Source of the DNA: SZUA-229 sp041589455
GTDB lineage: Bacteria > Pseudomonadota > Gammaproteobacteria > SZUA-229
Reading direction: 5' to 3'
DNA: 8,307 nt
NCBI GenBank assembly: GCA_041589455.1
Contig: JBFHVQ010000098.1
Coordinates: 1 to 8,307, forward strand
This document shows, one piece after another, positions 7,418-8,307 of this stretch. Made by a program: the position numbers and the translations under genes. The notes under the pieces are model-generated. The model had not been told where the DNA came from. It did no database searches and was given only the letters and a program-made list of their open reading frames with translations. How positions within the stretch are numbered: position 1 is the first letter of the stretch; every line of letters starts with the position of its first letter.

Positions 7418-8307
7418 ATGTTCATAGAAGTCATCAGTTTTGGTTTTTCCACTGTCTTTTTCCTGATACTGGGGCTTATTATGCTCACAGGGCAACGGGA
7501 CAACCTGCCTAAGACCATGATGGCTATGGCCTCTCTGGTGAGTGCTGTATGGTCAGGCACAGTGACATATCAGGCGGCTTATGGCGGTCTGCTAAGTTCT
7601 ACATTACTACTTGAGCTATTGCGTTCACTCGCCTGGTTTGCTTTCATGCTGGTGATGCTGCGAACCGCGTATATCTCGTCAGATCAGGTTAATAAAAACT
7701 TTAAAATTACCTTCGCCGGCCTCAGTGTGTTTATTGTCGGTATGATGCTGCTGGCTCTGTATCGTATCTCTGGCGGTTCTTTCTTTGAATTTGTTGCTGG
7801 TAATGACGTGCTTGTAGGGCATTTGCTCATTTCTGTGGGTGGAATCGTTATTGTAGAGCAGCTCTACAGGAACACCTCAGAAGATCATCGGCGAGCACTG
7901 AAGTACCTCTGGATAGGCATTGGAGGCATGTTCGCGTATGACTTCTATCTTTACTCTGATGCCTTCCTGTTCCAGCGTATTGACAATGAGCTGTGGAATG
8001 CGCGTGGTTTTATCCATGCGATGGCTGTGCCCTTGATTGCTGTCGCTATCAAGCGAGAAATGCAGTGGTCTCTTGGCGAGGCTTCTATCGATATTTTTCT
8101 ATCCAGACGCATGGTATTCCATACCACCACACTACTAGGCTCTGGGCTGTACCTGGTGTTTATCGGTTTTGGTGGCTATTACGTTCGGGAAATGGGCGGG
8201 GACTGGGGTGTAGTGGCTCAGGCGACTTTCCTTTTTGCAGCAGTTCTGGTGTTAGCCATACTGCTCTTTTCCAGTAGAATCCGTTCCCGCCTCAAGGTCA
8301 TGATCGA
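7418..8307 (+). CDS. prsK: PEP-CTERM-system sensor histidine kinase PrsK (N-terminal part)
   Basis: Membrane sensor kinase that, with the response regulator PrsR, is thought to control exosortase/exopolysaccharide genes. The visible 296 residues start MFIEVISFGFSTVFF and hold about nine hydrophobic segments, then run off the right edge in frame; the GAF-like, HisKA and ATPase parts of the roughly 680-700-residue family lie outside. Features matching PrsK are the LSRRMVFHTTTLLGSGLYL stretch, GGYYVREMGGDWG, and LLFSSRIRSRLKVMI, where the membrane domain hands over to the cytoplasmic part; an MQWSLGEASIDIF segment precedes the first of these. The kinase activity itself is not visible, so the call rests on the distinctive membrane domain and on adjacency to prsT and an exosortase. 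A 202-base gap with a terminator-like hairpin separates it from prsT, so it probably has its own promoter. Its GC content is clearly higher than that of the left half of the window. Confidence 0.87.
   Translation, partial: MFIEVISFGFSTVFFLILGLIMLTGQRDNLPKTMMAMASLVSAVWSGTVTYQAAYGGLLSSTLLLELLRSLAWFAFMLVMLRTAYISSDQVNKNFKITFAGLSVFIVGMMLLALYRISGGSFFEFVAGNDVLVGHLLISVGGIVIVEQLYRNTSEDHRRALKYLWIGIGGMFAYDFYLYSDAFLFQRIDNELWNARGFIHAMAVPLIAVAIKREMQWSLGEASIDIFLSRRMVFHTTTLLGSGLYLVFIGFGGYYVREMGGDWGVVAQATFLFAAVLVLAILLFSSRIRSRLKVMI

Noticed and set aside
1..8307. CRISPR arrays, tRNA or rRNA genes, insertion sequences, and VPLPA/PEP-CTERM substrate tails
   Set aside because: I looked for regular spaced repeats, cloverleaf-like stretches, transposase motifs and sorting tails and found none. 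Almost all of the window is accounted for by genes.

Overview
The window is a piece of an exopolysaccharide / exosortase (PEP-CTERM-type protein sorting) locus, all on the + strand. The protein families (XrtD-like exosortase fused to an EpsI domain, PrsT-type TPR lipoprotein, PrsK-type sensor kinase, WecA-like initiating transferase with the His motif) point to a Gram-negative proteobacterium. A fairly AT-rich gammaproteobacterium, perhaps aquatic, fits best, but the species cannot be named from this sequence.

Layout from left to right. 1-988: C-terminal part of a WbuB/WcaI-like GT4 glycosyltransferase cut by the left edge. 1078-2673: exosortase with C-terminal EpsI domain, most like the XrtD (VPLPA-CTERM) class. 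2781-3119: headless remnant of dTDP-4-dehydrorhamnose reductase (RmlD), only the C-terminal third. 3119-4738: WecA/MraY-family glycosyl-1-phosphate transferase with an unusual extra membrane domain of about 190 residues; its start overlaps the remnant's stop as TAATG. 4819-7215: PrsT-type TPR lipoprotein. 7216-7417: gap holding a long inverted repeat with a T-run (likely terminator) and a candidate promoter. 7418 to the right edge: N-terminal membrane half of a PrsK histidine kinase.

How they may work together (inference from family knowledge): the WecA-like enzyme loads the first sugar phosphate on undecaprenyl phosphate and GT4 enzymes extend the glycan. The exosortase cleaves and sorts secreted proteins carrying a C-terminal tripartite signal. 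PrsT is an outer-membrane-directed TPR lipoprotein that accompanies these systems, and PrsK with a partner regulator (PrsR, not in the window) would control expression. No sorting substrate, polymerase, flippase or PrsR is visible here; they probably lie outside the edges or elsewhere.

The known systems explain most of the window. The points most worth a second look are the rmlD relic that may still act as a translational feeder for the transferase, the C-terminal membrane extension of that transferase, the pairing of an XrtD-like exosortase with Prs components, and the rise in GC from left to right.
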